DNA from: Coptis chinensis | Taxonomy: Eukaryota > Streptophyta > Magnoliopsida > Ranunculales > Ranunculaceae | Assembly: GCA_015680905.1 (NCBI GenBank) | Contig: CM027381.1 | Coordinates: 60,330,501-60,394,500, forward strand | Direction: 5' to 3' | DNA length: 64,000 nucleotides | Part shown: positions 44,142 through 55,857 of the stretch, piece after piece | How positions within the stretch are numbered: the stretch's first letter is position 1 | Layout: each line of letters begins with the position of its first letter | Position numbers and translations under genes: made by a program | Notes under the pieces: model-generated | The model's database searches: none | What the model was told of the DNA's origin: nothing | Seen by the model: the letters and a program-made list of their open reading frames with translations, nothing else

Positions 44142-45910
44142 AAGCGGGAGATAAGGTAAGTTTTAATTCTAGTTAGTGTCCGCTTATGTTCCAAGCAATT
44201 TGATTCTTGTTAACCCCATAATGGGTGGAACTCTTATAGAGTCAAGGCGTCAGTTTTATTTCCTATATTAGCACGCTCTAACCTTGTTTTGCAGATGTTC
44301 CTGAATTTCATGCGCTTCAATGGTATTTTTCCTACCCTCTTTATTTAAATGCTTTGAGGACAAAGCATGATTCTTGTTTGGGGCATAGAAACATGTGTAA
44401 TTAAGGCATCTGTTAGGATATAGATAGATATAATATGTATTTATTTTCTAGTTAAAATTTCAAAATTTCAAAAATATAAATAAATAAGTTCATGCTATAC
44501 ACTTAGGAATATTGGTATTGTTTTCCTTCTCTATGCTCTTAATAATCTAGAAGTCTCACGTAGCTTTTGCATTAGAATAATTTTTAGAAATTTAGGTTAA
44601 TATGTAGGTAATAATCTTTGCATCTATCTATAAATATATTACATAAGTATCTATGATTGTTAGCAGTAAGTTTCTGAAATCTAGGCTAGAGTACTTATTC
44701 TACAAATCCTGTGAGAATATAGCCTAAAGTCTTATATGAGCGAAACATTTGAGAAATCACACGTCCACTTGCTTGATCACTATGCCATATCCTAAGCGAG
44801 AATTTAGGCCCTCTTTGGATCGATATAGCCGTAAATTCAAACCTATGAATTATTTTCTTCTAGTAAGCCCCTCGATGCCCTTCTTTAGCTTTTCATAAAC
44901 CACAAATCCTTTACCCTGTTACAAAATCAAAAAAAAAAAAAATTCAACCTACCCAATCTAGATAAGTCCGAGAATAGAATGAGGAAGAAAGAAGAAAAAA
45001 AACCCGTGGTAAACAAAAGTTAGTTAATTGCTTCAGAAAATAAGAAAAGAAGTTTCCATCCAAAGAAAAGAAAAATAAAAATAAAAATAAAATAAAAACT
45101 CCAAAAAAATAGAATAAAAGGAGTCAAAAGCCAAAGAAAAAGAAAAAAATATGGCTAAGGATGGAACAAAGTGTAGAAGCAAAGGTAAATAACAAGTTTT
45201 TCTCTAGTTACATAATATGAAGACTCTATTAACTCAGACTTGTCCTTTTTGAATATCCATTTCCTTCCTTCTTAAACCATCTCCTAATCCCCGCAACACC
45301 TAATAAAGACCTCTAGCTCAATTAGGAATAGGTTAGTGTGATAATAAGTGGCAGATGTGTTTGATCAAATCCGGCTTCCTTGTTGTCATTGAGATTGTAA
45401 AGTAAAGTGTGCCCACTGCACACTAGAGTAGCAAAACTTGAGTGGAAAAATCAGAGTGTTGTATCTTGACTATTATTGTGAGAACCTACTTAAGGACGCT
45501 TATCCCGAGTTTTTAAACTTAACCGCTAGGCATTTCATAGTATTACTCATTGTATATATGTTTATTGTAGATGATTGATTATTATGCATATATTAGCTTA
45601 GGTTTCGACTTGATTACTCTATATGCATTGCTAGTGAGAGGTATAGTTAATTTAGAGCATGAATAAGGAAACAATAGTTATTTCTTAGTCGTTGTAGTAT
45701 AGATGAAATTTGCGAGTACATTCACTGGAAAACTCTCACGAGGCTATAACTCGTCCACTAGGGAATTCCTAGTGGTTTAAGCGCCTTGTCAGATATGGTC
45801 AATGCAATCGCGACTCAAATAAAACGAGAGTAGTTAGAACTCCATTTTTGTCACTTATTCTAATTTCTCATATTTGCTTGAGGACAAGCAAAATGCTGTT
45901 TGGGGTGGTT
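44142..45910 (+). other. N2 3' noncoding region with two polypurine tracts
   Basis: TGAGGACAAAGCATGATTCT precedes TTGTTTGGGGC at 44374-44384; near the end TTGAGGACAAGCAAAATGCT precedes the terminal polypurine tract GTTTGGGGTGG at 45898-45908. The 1.5 kb between is conserved with N1 and N3 and has no open frame of note. Terminal tract directly precedes the 3' LTR. Confidence 0.75.
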
Positions 45911-47565
45911 TGATAAGAGCCCAAAACTGTAGTTTTAACCCAGAATGATCATACTTTTAGACCAATTATGTGAGTAATAATTAAGAGTTAACATTGATTA
46001 CGTGTTTTTATGCATTCCAGGCTCCAAAGTCCATTATGTGCAGAAATGTGCCACTTTAGCAAGATAAAGGAGCAAAGGTCGGTTACTAAGGAGTTCCGTG
46101 ATTAAAGGCCAAGATTCAAGAAGACAAAGCCTTTCTAAAAGCCCGGTCAAAAGCTGAAAAGTCGACGCGGGCAGAAACAGCACACAAAGTCAGCAAAACT
46201 TCCGAAGGTCGTATCTTTGGACTCAAACCTCGGAAGGGGGCCTACCTTATGTCAAAACGACCCGCCTTGGGAAAGAGCTTTCTAATGGTCTAAGCCTTGA
46301 TCCAATCAGAGGAGCAAAAGTGGACGAAAATCTACTAAAGCCAACTGTAGCTAAAGAGGCCTTTTTGGACTGAAAGAATTAGGGTTTGGGCCTGATTCTC
46401 TAGCCCAAAATATGGCTCCAAGCCCATGCACGATTTTTGGATTTGAAAACATATAAAAACAAAATCTTAGCTCTTTGTTAAAGGTAGATAGTTAATGGTA
46501 GCTAGTTAGACCTAAAACTATAGATAATTCTAGATCTAGTTTTCATGTAATAAAATTAAGTTTAGTTTAAATTCAATTATTGTTTTAGATTAATCTTTAG
46601 AATCATTGTTCTTCATTAGTTTGATAAATAAAATAGCTATTTTGTCAATTTCGATTCCTGTCATTTACAATTGTTTAGATCTAAATTCCCTTATTACGTA
46701 GATAGCTAGACCTAGATTAGTTAGATTATTAATTTAGTATTTGAATCATTGTTTTATTATTCATTATATTAATAAAATAGTGTTCTCCATAATCTAGTTT
46801 CATTTCCATTAATTGTTTAATTTCAATTCGTAGATTTAATTATTTGTCATTATTAGTTTAATTCAACTATTGCATTAGTAGTTTTGAATTAAGTTTAAAC
46901 AAGCAAAGTTTCAATCTTTATATCAAGTCTTGTTTGAATTCCATTGGGAATGATAGCGTGATGATTCTAGGCTAAACCTCCATTTGAGGGGGTTGAGAAG
47001 CCTTGATGAAAGCTTGATCCCGATTATCGTAGAGCCGTCGTAATTTCCTTTCCACTCTAGAAATGATTAGTTCACCATGAGAATGGGTGTAATCGTTCAC
47101 ATGCTAATTATGAATTGGTAGAAATGCCATGTGTAATTAGGGATTAGGAGTAACCAGATTGTTCTGCGAAGCAATTCAATTCGGATTACGACGATTTGTC
47201 GTTTGTAGGATTAAGTCGAGTTAAGATGGAATCAATCCCCCTCAACTCCTTATCATAGAATCGACGTAGCATTCCCATAGTTGTTCTAATAGTTGACTAG
47301 TTGCATCTTGTGGGTAGTTGCATCGTAGTCTAGTTGCCATTTCGTAAATCTCTCATTAGACTTTAGTTAAGTTTACTTATATGTAGAGAACACAGCATGC
47401 GGAAGGACTAGGAGTGGAACAAATCACTCTACTCCACTATATCTCATAAGATTGAGAGTATAAATCTATGATAAATCTTAGGCACATAATATAGTTATAG
47501 TTTACTTACGTTTTGAGTTTTATAGTTCATTTCGTAGGTAAACTATTCATTTTTATGTTTTATCA
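45911..47565 (+). mobile_element. N2 3' LTR
   Basis: TGATAAGAGCCCAAAACTGT to GTTTTATCA, 1655 bases, same length as the 5' LTR and highly similar, with differences scattered mainly in the first 600 bases. Confidence 0.92.
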
Positions 47566-48542
47566 AAGACCAAGGAATTAAAGATATTAAAGATGTGTCT
47601 TGGACCTATTTTAAAGCTTAGTTGGAAGCCCAAGGCAAAAGGATTCGTTGCTTGGACCAAAGCCCGCAAAAGAGGATAGAAGGATAGAGCAAAAGAGGGA
47701 AAACAGACTTCCGCGTCTGGATGCACTTTTGCATTTGAGACAAAAGGATCGTGCATCCAGACATATGAACCGACACTGTAGCCACTTCTTTCTCAATTTT
47801 GGAGACGAAGTTGGACTCTAAAAGAAGTTTATTTGTATTATGTAACTCACCAATTCACTCATATTCTTTTCTCCAGAACTTGAGGTAGAGAGAGATTAAT
47901 AATAAAATATTTGGTTTTAATTAGTCGAGTCTTATTAAGTTAGTCTTTTTAGTCTTATGTTCTTCGACTCTTCTTCTTCACGTTTTTTGTGTTCTTCCTT
48001 CTTTATGGAAGGCTAATCTTCTCCTTCAAGGGAAGAGATCAAGCCGATGCTTAAGGTTTAATGATTCTTCTGGTTCATGGTATTCTTCAATCAGGTTAGT
48101 TCTTTATGTTTTTAGTTATTAGTTCTATTGCCCACACCAGGGGATGGAAGTATAGACTAGGGTTTATATTTTGCAATATTAATATCATGATAGTGTTCTT
48201 TACATTTCTTCTAGTAGTATAGTTCTTTAGAGTAATGGAAGTATTCTTTGTGTTGCCTTAAAGGGTAGCTCAGGGAGTGGCTGCCTATGGGAAGTATTCT
48301 TTGTGTTTGCCTTAAGTGGTGATCCATTGAATGGTCGCCCTAGTAGGAAGTACTCCTAGATGTTGCTCTCGGTAATACATTGAATGGCTACCCGAGCTTA
48401 TATAAAAGGAAAGAAGAAATTAATAGCATAAACATAGGAACAACCTTAAGTAGAATTAATTGTTAACAATGTTTCATCAAAGAGGGCATCAGCACTCGCT
48501 CTATTACCTAATTGTAGTCTACTTGTAAGAACAACGATGATG
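47566..48542 (+). mobile_element. G1-B 3' LTR, continued
   Basis: Resumes the LTR broken at 35051 and matches about 15036-16108 of the G1-A LTR. It stops at GTAAGAACAACGATGATG, short of the LTR end, where a second LTR start begins. Confidence 0.8.
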
Positions 48543-48974
48543 TGATAAGTTCTCAAAAAGTGCAATTTAACCCTCGATTATGCCTCTTGTTTAGCCATCT
48601 TAGTGGACTAATAGTGTTTGTAAGTTATGTTTTTCGATTCTACATGTGAAAAAGAGAGTTTTGTGGAATATTAGAGAAAAAGGGGTAAAACGGAGCAGTT
48701 CGGAGCATTAAGGATCACATGGGAAGCCTGTGGACAATCATGGAGGAGGCCAAGGAATTGAAGTTATTAAATATACAACTTGGACCTATTTTAAAGCTTA
48801 TTTGAATGCCCAAGGCAAAAGTTTTCGTTGCTTGGACCAAAGCCCGCAAAAGAGGATAGAAGGATAGAGCCAAAGAGGGAAAATAGACTTCCGTGTCTGG
48901 GATGCAAGGATCGTGCGTCCAGACGCAATTCTCACGTCTGAGACGCAAAGATCGTGTGTCCAGACGCATGAACC
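48543..48974 (+). mobile_element. Second G1 LTR start, truncated
   Basis: TGATAAGTTCTCAAAAAGTG begins a new G1 LTR inside the previous one, with no polypurine tract before it. It ends after CAGACGCATGAACC, matching about 15262 of the complete LTR, where a different LTR begins. Confidence 0.7.
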
Positions 48975-50098
48975 TGATAAGGTTATATACTAAAAGCATT
49001 ATTTTTGTATTAACTCTAATTCTTTATATTTTGAATGAGAATCATATGGGCAAATGTTATGTATATTATATATATTATTACTTATATACATGTGTCTAAT
49101 ACTTTATGTTGTAGAAGATATGGTGTATGGTGACACACAGAAGATCATATCATCAGTACCTTATAAAGTATATGTAAACGTTCACAACCTAGATGGATTT
49201 GGACAAACCATTGGTACGGTTGTTGTATAATCTAGTATTAGTCTATCTCGACTACAGGATTACACTAGTACACTTTGTGTATATTGAACAGGACCAAGTG
49301 AGGTTGTTTCTCTTTATACTGACTATATAAGAGAACAAACACCTCTGTTATTTTGGATGCTTGTCCTCTTAATCTGGATATAATAACGGGCACTTACGTG
49401 CATTGTACATTGCTTTAAATCATCAATGAGTGAGATTCATTTGTGAATCAACAAACTCGATGGATTGGGTAATGACATTGTATGTAAGGTGTACTGTTGA
49501 TTATAGAAGGAATCCGTGACATGCAGGAAGTCGGGCTGATGATATCCCCTTGAGGAGCTCATAAGGATTGTCATGTAAACCTTGTAGGTGGATTTAATCC
49601 TACATGACAATGAGGTTGAGTGGTACTACTCAAGGACATAAAAAGTTGATTAATATAGTTGTTAGTAACTTGTCTTAATCAACGGGCATTTGATATCTTA
49701 AACACGGGGAGATCAACAAACATATAATATGAAGCCCATAAACGTAACACGTAATTTGGGATTAGGGCGATAGTGTAATAATGGCCTTTAGTGGAATAAG
49801 CCATTTGTTGACAGACTTAGGCTGTGTGTTCTGGGTGAACATGGGAAGGCTAAGCCCATCAGGAGGCCCAACCCTAATTTCTCCTCATGGTCCCTATGGT
49901 AGCCTATAAATAGAAACCTCTTTCTCTGGCCGATTTCTACCAGGGTTTTGCTCAAGAAAAGTAGATCTAAAATCTGTTCCAAATTATGTGAGTGAGATAG
50001 GCCAAGAGAGAAAGAAGAGGGTGGTAAATTGTTGCCCACACAACGTCCATTCCATTGATAGGAATACAACAGAAGATCAAGAGGTTGATTCGGATTCA
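48975..50098 (+). mobile_element. Unrelated LTR-like unit, Copia-type appearance
   Basis: TGATAAGGTTATATAC to GGATTCA, 1124 bases, with TATAAATA at 49905-49912 in AGCCTATAAATAGAAACC about 190 bases before the end, a short U5 typical of plant Copia LTRs. No shared sequence with G1 or N LTRs beyond the first bases. Flanks GAACC and CTAGT do not form a target duplication, and G1 sequence is in opposite orientation on each side. No internal element sequence. Confidence 0.45.
49905..49912 (+). promoter_or_regulatory. TATA box of the Copia-type LTR
   Basis: TATAAATA with the plant-typical following A/C-rich context. Supports plus orientation of the LTR-like unit. Confidence 0.55.
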
Positions 50099-50545
50099 CT
50101 AGTTTACCTTTAGACAGATAATCTCGACTTTCAATCCTCACCAATCATACTCTCATAAAAGAATCTCTCAAAAGATGGTCTAATATTTTACCTCATGTAT
50201 GTGGGGGAAAGAATAATGAATACTAACATCCCACATACTACCTTGAAAAACGGACTTCTGGATGAAAGTAGTCTTATGGAAAGAATATCAATCACATATA
50301 AAGTGTCGAGTCCTTCACTTTAGCATCCTCTCACCTATTCTAGACTTCGTACCATATTGTAATGATAAGTCATGGATTGTAACTTGGTTTGGCTATTGGT
50401 TTATGAAGGAAAGGTAAAAAGGTTTCAAAGGTTGTTTATGAAAAACACTAAGGGTTTTGCTTCATTCTTTGGAAGATTTCTTCAAATTCTGTATTGCAGA
50501 GAAAGTTCTTCCTTTGTCTTAGCTTTTCCATCCATTCTGTTCAAC

Positions 50546-50577
<32 letters not shown>

Positions 50578-51651
50578 TTTTTTCTTTAGCTCAGTGGTAT
50601 ATCCTTGATTAGTACTGGATATGCTTGTTTTCCACTAGCTTCTTTCACTTAGAACAGAATGATGGTCTTCATTGTATCTCTCTGGTATTTCCTTGTAATC
50701 TTCCTTTTGTGCTCTTTCTTCCTCTTTATGCCCCTCGTATTCTCAGAAACATATTGGTATGGCTGATAAATATTTTGGCTATACTCCTTGTCTGGAGTTG
50801 GGTAAAGGGTAAAGGGTTTTATGAAAGAAAATAGCTTATTGTAAGGCTCAAAAGGGTTTAACATGATGGTCCTACTAGGTGGGATAAAGGCTGAATGGGT
50901 TCACTACTTGACTTACCAGTATGATACTCTGTTTCGGATAGACTACAAGACCTAATGGCTATCTCCCAAGTTGATGTCACTTCGTGATTAACCAAATCAA
51001 CAAATAATGAGACTATATTACAACGACATAAAGAACTGAAAGATGTTGAGTCACTAAGACTCGGATTTTTCATAAGAACTCTCCAAAGAATGGGTATAAA
51101 GCTTAAGTCTCACGGGCAAAGTCTAAAATTTTACTTCCAATTTACTAGGGGTTTAAATCTCTTTTCTAGCAAAAGTACACAAAACTGACCAAGTACTATG
51201 GTGGTGCCTTGATAAAGAATTCTATCAACAAGAACTATGTCCAAGTATAATAAATAGTCTAAGCGGTAATGAAATCAATAATATCAACTATCTATCAAAC
51301 TCAACACTAAGCAGTATAGAATATATATCCCAGACTCATCATTAAAATTCATTTTTCTCATGCTACTGATATAGAAACAAAAATATTTTTATTTTTGAAA
51401 ACTAATTTTTGAAATTCATTTTTCAAGTACTTCTCGAGTACACCCTCCCCCAACTTAACATATGCATTGTCCTCAATGTATAGAAATTAAGTAAATGAAA
51501 TGAATGAGAAAAAGGGAAGATGTTACCATTGATGCCGAATATCAAAATTAATCCCAAAAATAAGAACATTTCCTTTTACCAAGATTTTTTTTTTTTTTTT
51601 TTAGTTAAAACCTTTTTAAGTCAGATCCCTAAGACTATATATCATGCATTA
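50099..51651 (-). other. G1-C 3' noncoding region
   Basis: Matches the reverse of 32900-34390. The minus strand keeps TTGAGGACAATGCATATG before AAGTTGGGGGAGGGTG (about 51434-51480), the cleanest form of the internal polypurine-like motif in the window. T-runs at 50548-50580 and 51581-51602. No gene. Confidence 0.7.
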
Positions 51652-51966
51652 TCAATTTGGAGTCAGGAGATCAGATTTTCTTACCCAAATCTGACGAATG
51701 TTTGGAGGACGAGGAGGTCTCACCTTGTGGGTTGTCAAAAATACTCCTTGATATGCTGGAAAGATTGCTGGTGAAGTTTCTTTTCTACCTTGAACTATTT
51801 TAGGTCTGATGATTGTGTGATAGGCCATATGGTTCCTTTGTGTAGAAGATTGACAAAAATCTTTCTTTCTAACAGGACAATAGTATCTGATGTGCCCTTT
51901 TCCACCACAATAATGATAATGGATGTCTAGCTGACTGCGCTCAAGGTAAGCGGTAGACTGGTTCAC
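51652..51966 (-). pseudogene. Zinc-knuckle segment of G1-C (Copia-Gag-like)
   Basis: A 104-codon open stretch with YLERSQLDIHYHYCGGKGH and IRYYCP. The knuckle CX2CX4HX4C has Tyr in place of the first Cys. The wording CGGKGHIRYYCP is like the CHFCGKKGHIRPYC knuckle of plant Ty1/Copia Gag, not like the knuckles of G1 or N gag. It follows the coiled-coil frame after one stop, and sits where RT would be expected. Confidence 0.6.
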
Positions 51967-51975
51967 ATACTTCTC

Positions 51976-52610
51976 TCATTCAGACAATGATGGTGTAGAA
52001 GAGGCTTCAATAATGCAATGCTTCTTATCAATATGGTCCGCTTTCTGCTTCAGAAGACTCATTTCAGTTTTTAGATTCTGTTGTTTTTCCAAAACTTCTT
52101 CAAGCTGATTTTCTAGTAATTGATTTTTCTGGGCAGAAGTCTGTTGTTCATCCTGAAATGTAGAGTTTATCTTCTCAAGGTATGATACTCTCTCTGCCAA
52201 TTTTCCATTCTGCTCACTTAAATCCTGAATTTTCTGTAGAGATTCCAAGAACATGGCTAGTAATGCCTCTATGGTGGGTTTCTCAGGTTCATCACAGTTT
52301 TTTGTAGATTGAGCACTCTCAATTGTATCTTCGAATGGGAAGGATTCTTGTATCATGCTATCAAAGAAGTACACCTCTCCTCCTTCGGTATCATCACAAT
52401 CCTTATACGATAGGTGAAAGATATTTATGTCCATGGACATCTTACCAAAGTTGATCTTCATTTTACCGTTGTGACAATTTATCAAAGCTTTTGCGGTAGC
52501 AAAGAAAGGCCGGCCTAGAATAATTGGAATTTTATCAAAGGCCTCCTTGGTGTCTATCACAATGAAATCCACTGGATAGTTGAAATCGGCTACTTGAACA
52601 AGAACATCCT
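51976..52610 (-). pseudogene. Gypsy protease fused to a coiled-coil segment (G1-C)
   Basis: Minus strand, open from the N3 boundary. The first part is the Athila-type protease C-terminal half (MDFIVIDTKEAFDKIPIILG, PFFATAKALINCHNG) and its acidic tail (YFFDSMIQESFPFEDT). After about residue 100 it changes to a heptad-rich coiled coil (AERVSYLEKINSTFQDEQQ, ENQLEEVLEKQQNLKTEMSL) of the kind that precedes the zinc knuckle in Copia Gag. It ends at 51976. The protease active-site Asp would lie upstream, beyond the N3 insertion. Confidence 0.65.
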
Positions 52611-54013
52611 TGATAACTATGAAATGAATAGTCTACCTACGAAATGAACTATGAATTCACAACGTAAGTAAACTAGAACTATTCTTTTACGTGGTTGATT
52701 ATCAAAGCTTCTACTCTCAACGCTAATTGCACTAAATGGAGTAATGAAGTTCGTTCCACTCCTAGTTCCCTAGCATGGATGTTTTCTAATCTAACTAGTC
52801 GCTTTTAAGTCTATGAGAGTTTTTTAAAGGAATTATACTACGATGCAACTACCCACAAGATGCAACTAGTCGATTATCGGACAACTAAAGGGAATGCTAC
52901 GTTGATTCGATGATAAGGAGTTAGAGGGGATTGATTCCACCTTTAACTCAACTTAATCCACTAGCGACGAAAGTCGTCAGAATCCGAATTGAACTGGCCG
53001 CTGAGAACAATTGGTTATTCCTAATCCCTAATTATACATGGCATTTCTACCAATTCATAACTAGCATGTGAACAATTAAACCCATTCTCATGGTGAACTA
53101 ATCATTTCTAGAGTGGAATAGAAAAATACGACTTTAATTCTACGATAATCGAATCAAGCTTTCATCAAGGCTTCACAACCCCCCTCTAATGGAGGTTTTA
53201 GCCTTGAATCATTCCGCAATCATTTCCATTTAGATTAAAACTAAACATAATATAAAGCATTGAAATTTACTTAATTAAACAATAATGAAATCTAATTTAA
53301 TGACTAAATTGAAATAAGGACATGAATTGAAATTAGATCTAGAATTGGAAATGACAAAAATCGAAATGGATAGAAATACTACTTTATTGATCTAATCCAA
53401 TGAAGAACAAGATTCAAGGTTTAATCTAATGAAATGAATTAGATATTGAAACTACACTTAATCAAAAACAATTAAATAAAACTAGATCTAGAAGCTATTT
53501 TAATGGCTACTTTCTATTCTAAGCTATCTACTATTTTCTAACTACTATTGACTGCCATTAACACTGAGTCAAGCTTTTGTTTTTATCCATCCAAATCCAA
53601 AAATCGTGCATGGGCTTGGAGCCATGTTTTGGGCCAGAGAATCAGGCCCAAAACCCAATTCTTTCAGTCCAAAAAGGCCTCTTCAGCTGCAGTTGGCTTC
53701 CATAGACTTTTCGTCCACTTATGCTCCTCTGATTGGGTCAAGGCTTAGACCATTGCAAAGCTCTTTCCGAGCCGGTCGTTTTAACATAAGGTAGGCCTCA
53801 ATCCGAGGTCTGAGTCCAAAGATATGGCATTCGGAAGTTTTGCTGACTTTTGCTCCTTTATCTCGCTAAAGTGGCACATTTACGCACATAATGGACTTTG
53901 AAGCCCGAAATGCATAAAAACGCGTAATCGATTAACTCTTACTTATTATTCACATAATTGGTCTAACAAGATGATTATTAAGGGGTTAAAACTACAGTTT
54001 TGGGCTCTTATCA
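52611..54013 (-). mobile_element. N3 3' LTR
   Basis: Minus strand TGATAAGAGCCCAAAACTGT (54013) to CATAGTTATCA (52611), 1403 bases. Shares the family block with GGGCCTGATTCTCTGGCCCA near 53640. Confidence 0.9.
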
Positions 54014-54981
54014 AACCACCCCCAAAAAACATTTTGCTTGTCCTCAAGCAAAGATGAGAAATTAGAATAAGTGACCAAAAATGGAGTTCTAACTACTCTC
54101 GTTTATTTGAGTCGCGATTGCATTGACCATATGCAACAAGGCCTTAAACCACTAGGAATTCCCTAGTGGACGAAGTTATAGCCTCGCGGAGAGTTTTTCG
54201 ATGAAGGTACTCACAAACTTCATCTATACTACTGGCGACTAAGAAAATAAAACTATTGTTTCCTTTATTCATGCTCAACTATCTATACATCTCTCTAGCA
54301 ATTACATAAGAATAACCAAGTCAAAACCCTAAGTTAATATATGCATAATAATCAATCATCTACAATAAACATATATACAATGAGTAGTACTATCAAATGT
54401 TTAGCGAGTGTTTGTTTCTCGAGAACTTCGGAATAATAGCCTTAAGTAGGTTCTCACAATAATAGTCAAGAAACAACACTCTGATTTTTCCACTCAAGTT
54501 TCGCTACTCCAGTGTATAGTGGGCACACTTTACCTTACAATCTCAATGACAACAAGGAAGCGGGTCGATCAAACACATCTGCCACTTACTATCACACTAA
54601 CCTATTCCTAATCGAAGCTAGAGGTCTTTATTAGGTGTTACGGGGATTAGGAGATGGTTTAAGAAGGAAGGAAATGGATAGTCAAAAGGACAAGTCTGAG
54701 ATAATAGAGTCTTCAGATTATGTAACTTTAGAAAACCTTGTTATTTACTTTTGTTTCTACAATTTGTTTCCATCCTTAGCCATATTTTTTTTTTTTTTTT
54801 TTTGGCTTTTGACTCCCTTTTATTCTATTTTTGGAGTTTTATTTTTTTTTTTTTTTTTTTTTTTCCTTGGATGGAAACTTCTTTTTTTTTTTCCAAACAA
54901 CTAACTAATTTTTGTTTTACACGGGTTTTCTCTTCTTCTTTCTTCACTCATTTTATTCTGGGACTTATCTTCATTGGGTTG

Positions 54982-55059
<78 letters not shown>

Positions 55060-55857
55060 TATTTTGTTTTTGTTTTGTAACAGGGTAAAGGAATTGTGGT
55101 TTATGGAAGGGCTAATGAAAGGCTCAGAGTGGCGACTAGCGGAAAATAATTCATAGGTTTGAATTTTGGCTATATCGATCCAAAGCGGCCTAAATTCTCA
55201 CTTAGGATATGGTTTAGTGATCAAGCAAGTGGACGTGTGATTTTCTATCCGGATTTTACTTCTCCCTTGTGTCATTTCTCAAATGTTTCGGCTCATATAA
55301 GCTTTTAGGCTATATTCTCACAGGATTTGTAGAATAAGTACTCTAGCCTAGATTTCAGAAACTTCATGCTAACAATCATAGATACTCATGTAATATATTT
55401 ATAGATAGATGCAAAGATTATTACCTACGATATTAACCTAAGTTTCTAACAATTATTTCGATGCAACTATGTGAGACTTCTAGATTGTTAAAAGCATGGA
55501 GAAAGAAACAATACCAATATTCCTAAGTGTATAGCATAACTTATTTGTTTATATTTTTAAATTTTGAAATTTTTAACTAGAAAACAAATGCATATTATAT
55601 ATTTATATCCTAGCAGGATGTCTTAATTACACGTGTTTCTATGCCCCCACAAAAAGCATGCTTTGTCCTCAAAGCATTGTAAAATAAAGGGTAGGAAAAA
55701 TACCATTGAAGCGCGGAAATTTAGAAACATCTGCAAAACAAGGTTAGAACGCATACTAATATAGGAAATAAAACCGACTTAACTCTATAAGAGTTCCACC
55801 CATTATGGGGTTAACATAATTAAATTGCTTGGGACATAAGCGGACACTAACGTAACT
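54014..55857 (-). other. N3 3' noncoding region with polypurine tracts
   Basis: Terminal polypurine tract as TTTTTTGGGGGTGGTT on the minus strand (54014-54029), preceded by TTGAGGACAAGCAAAATG. A further G tract with TTGAGGACAAAGCATGC lies at about 55645-55676. Conserved with N1 and N2. Contains T-runs (54785-54803, 54842-54863) and a long TA repeat. No gene. Confidence 0.7.
54989..55060. repeat. (TA)n microsatellite with T10
   Basis: About 31 TA units, uninterrupted, followed by T10. The same place in N1 (20500-20520) has a T-run and TATATA, so it is a slippage-prone site of the family. Confidence 0.95.

Larger units (their letters stand above)
35052..47565 (+). mobile_element. N2: complete pol-less LTR retrotransposon (12.5 kb)
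   Basis: Order: 5' LTR, primer-binding site, leader, gag-protease, ORF-A, ORF-B, 3' noncoding, polypurine tract, 3' LTR. The two LTRs are both 1655 bases and very similar, so it is one of the younger insertions. Flanks AAGGT (35047-35051) and AAGAC (47566-47570) are both one transition away from AAGGC, the sequence in unbroken G1 LTRs. There is no RT, RNase H or integrase anywhere between the LTRs, so movement must have depended on another element. Confidence 0.9.
50099..52610 (-). mobile_element. G1-C: protease, chimeric coiled-coil/zinc-knuckle region and 3' noncoding, minus strand
   Basis: On the minus strand: protease 3' half, coiled-coil region, zinc knuckle segment, then 3' noncoding that matches G1-A and G1-B. 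RT and integrase are missing. It begins at 52610 where the N3 LTR is inserted and ends at 50099 at the Copia-type LTR. Confidence 0.75.

Noticed and set aside
50372-50608. An open frame ending in a long Phe run (MDCNLVWLLVYEGKV...)
   Set aside because: It lies antisense to the G1 3' noncoding region and ends in a poly(T) tract; the homologous copies do not keep the frame.
54751-55080. A Phe/Tyr/Ile-rich open frame resembling a membrane protein
   Set aside because: It is made of T-runs and the (TA)n microsatellite.
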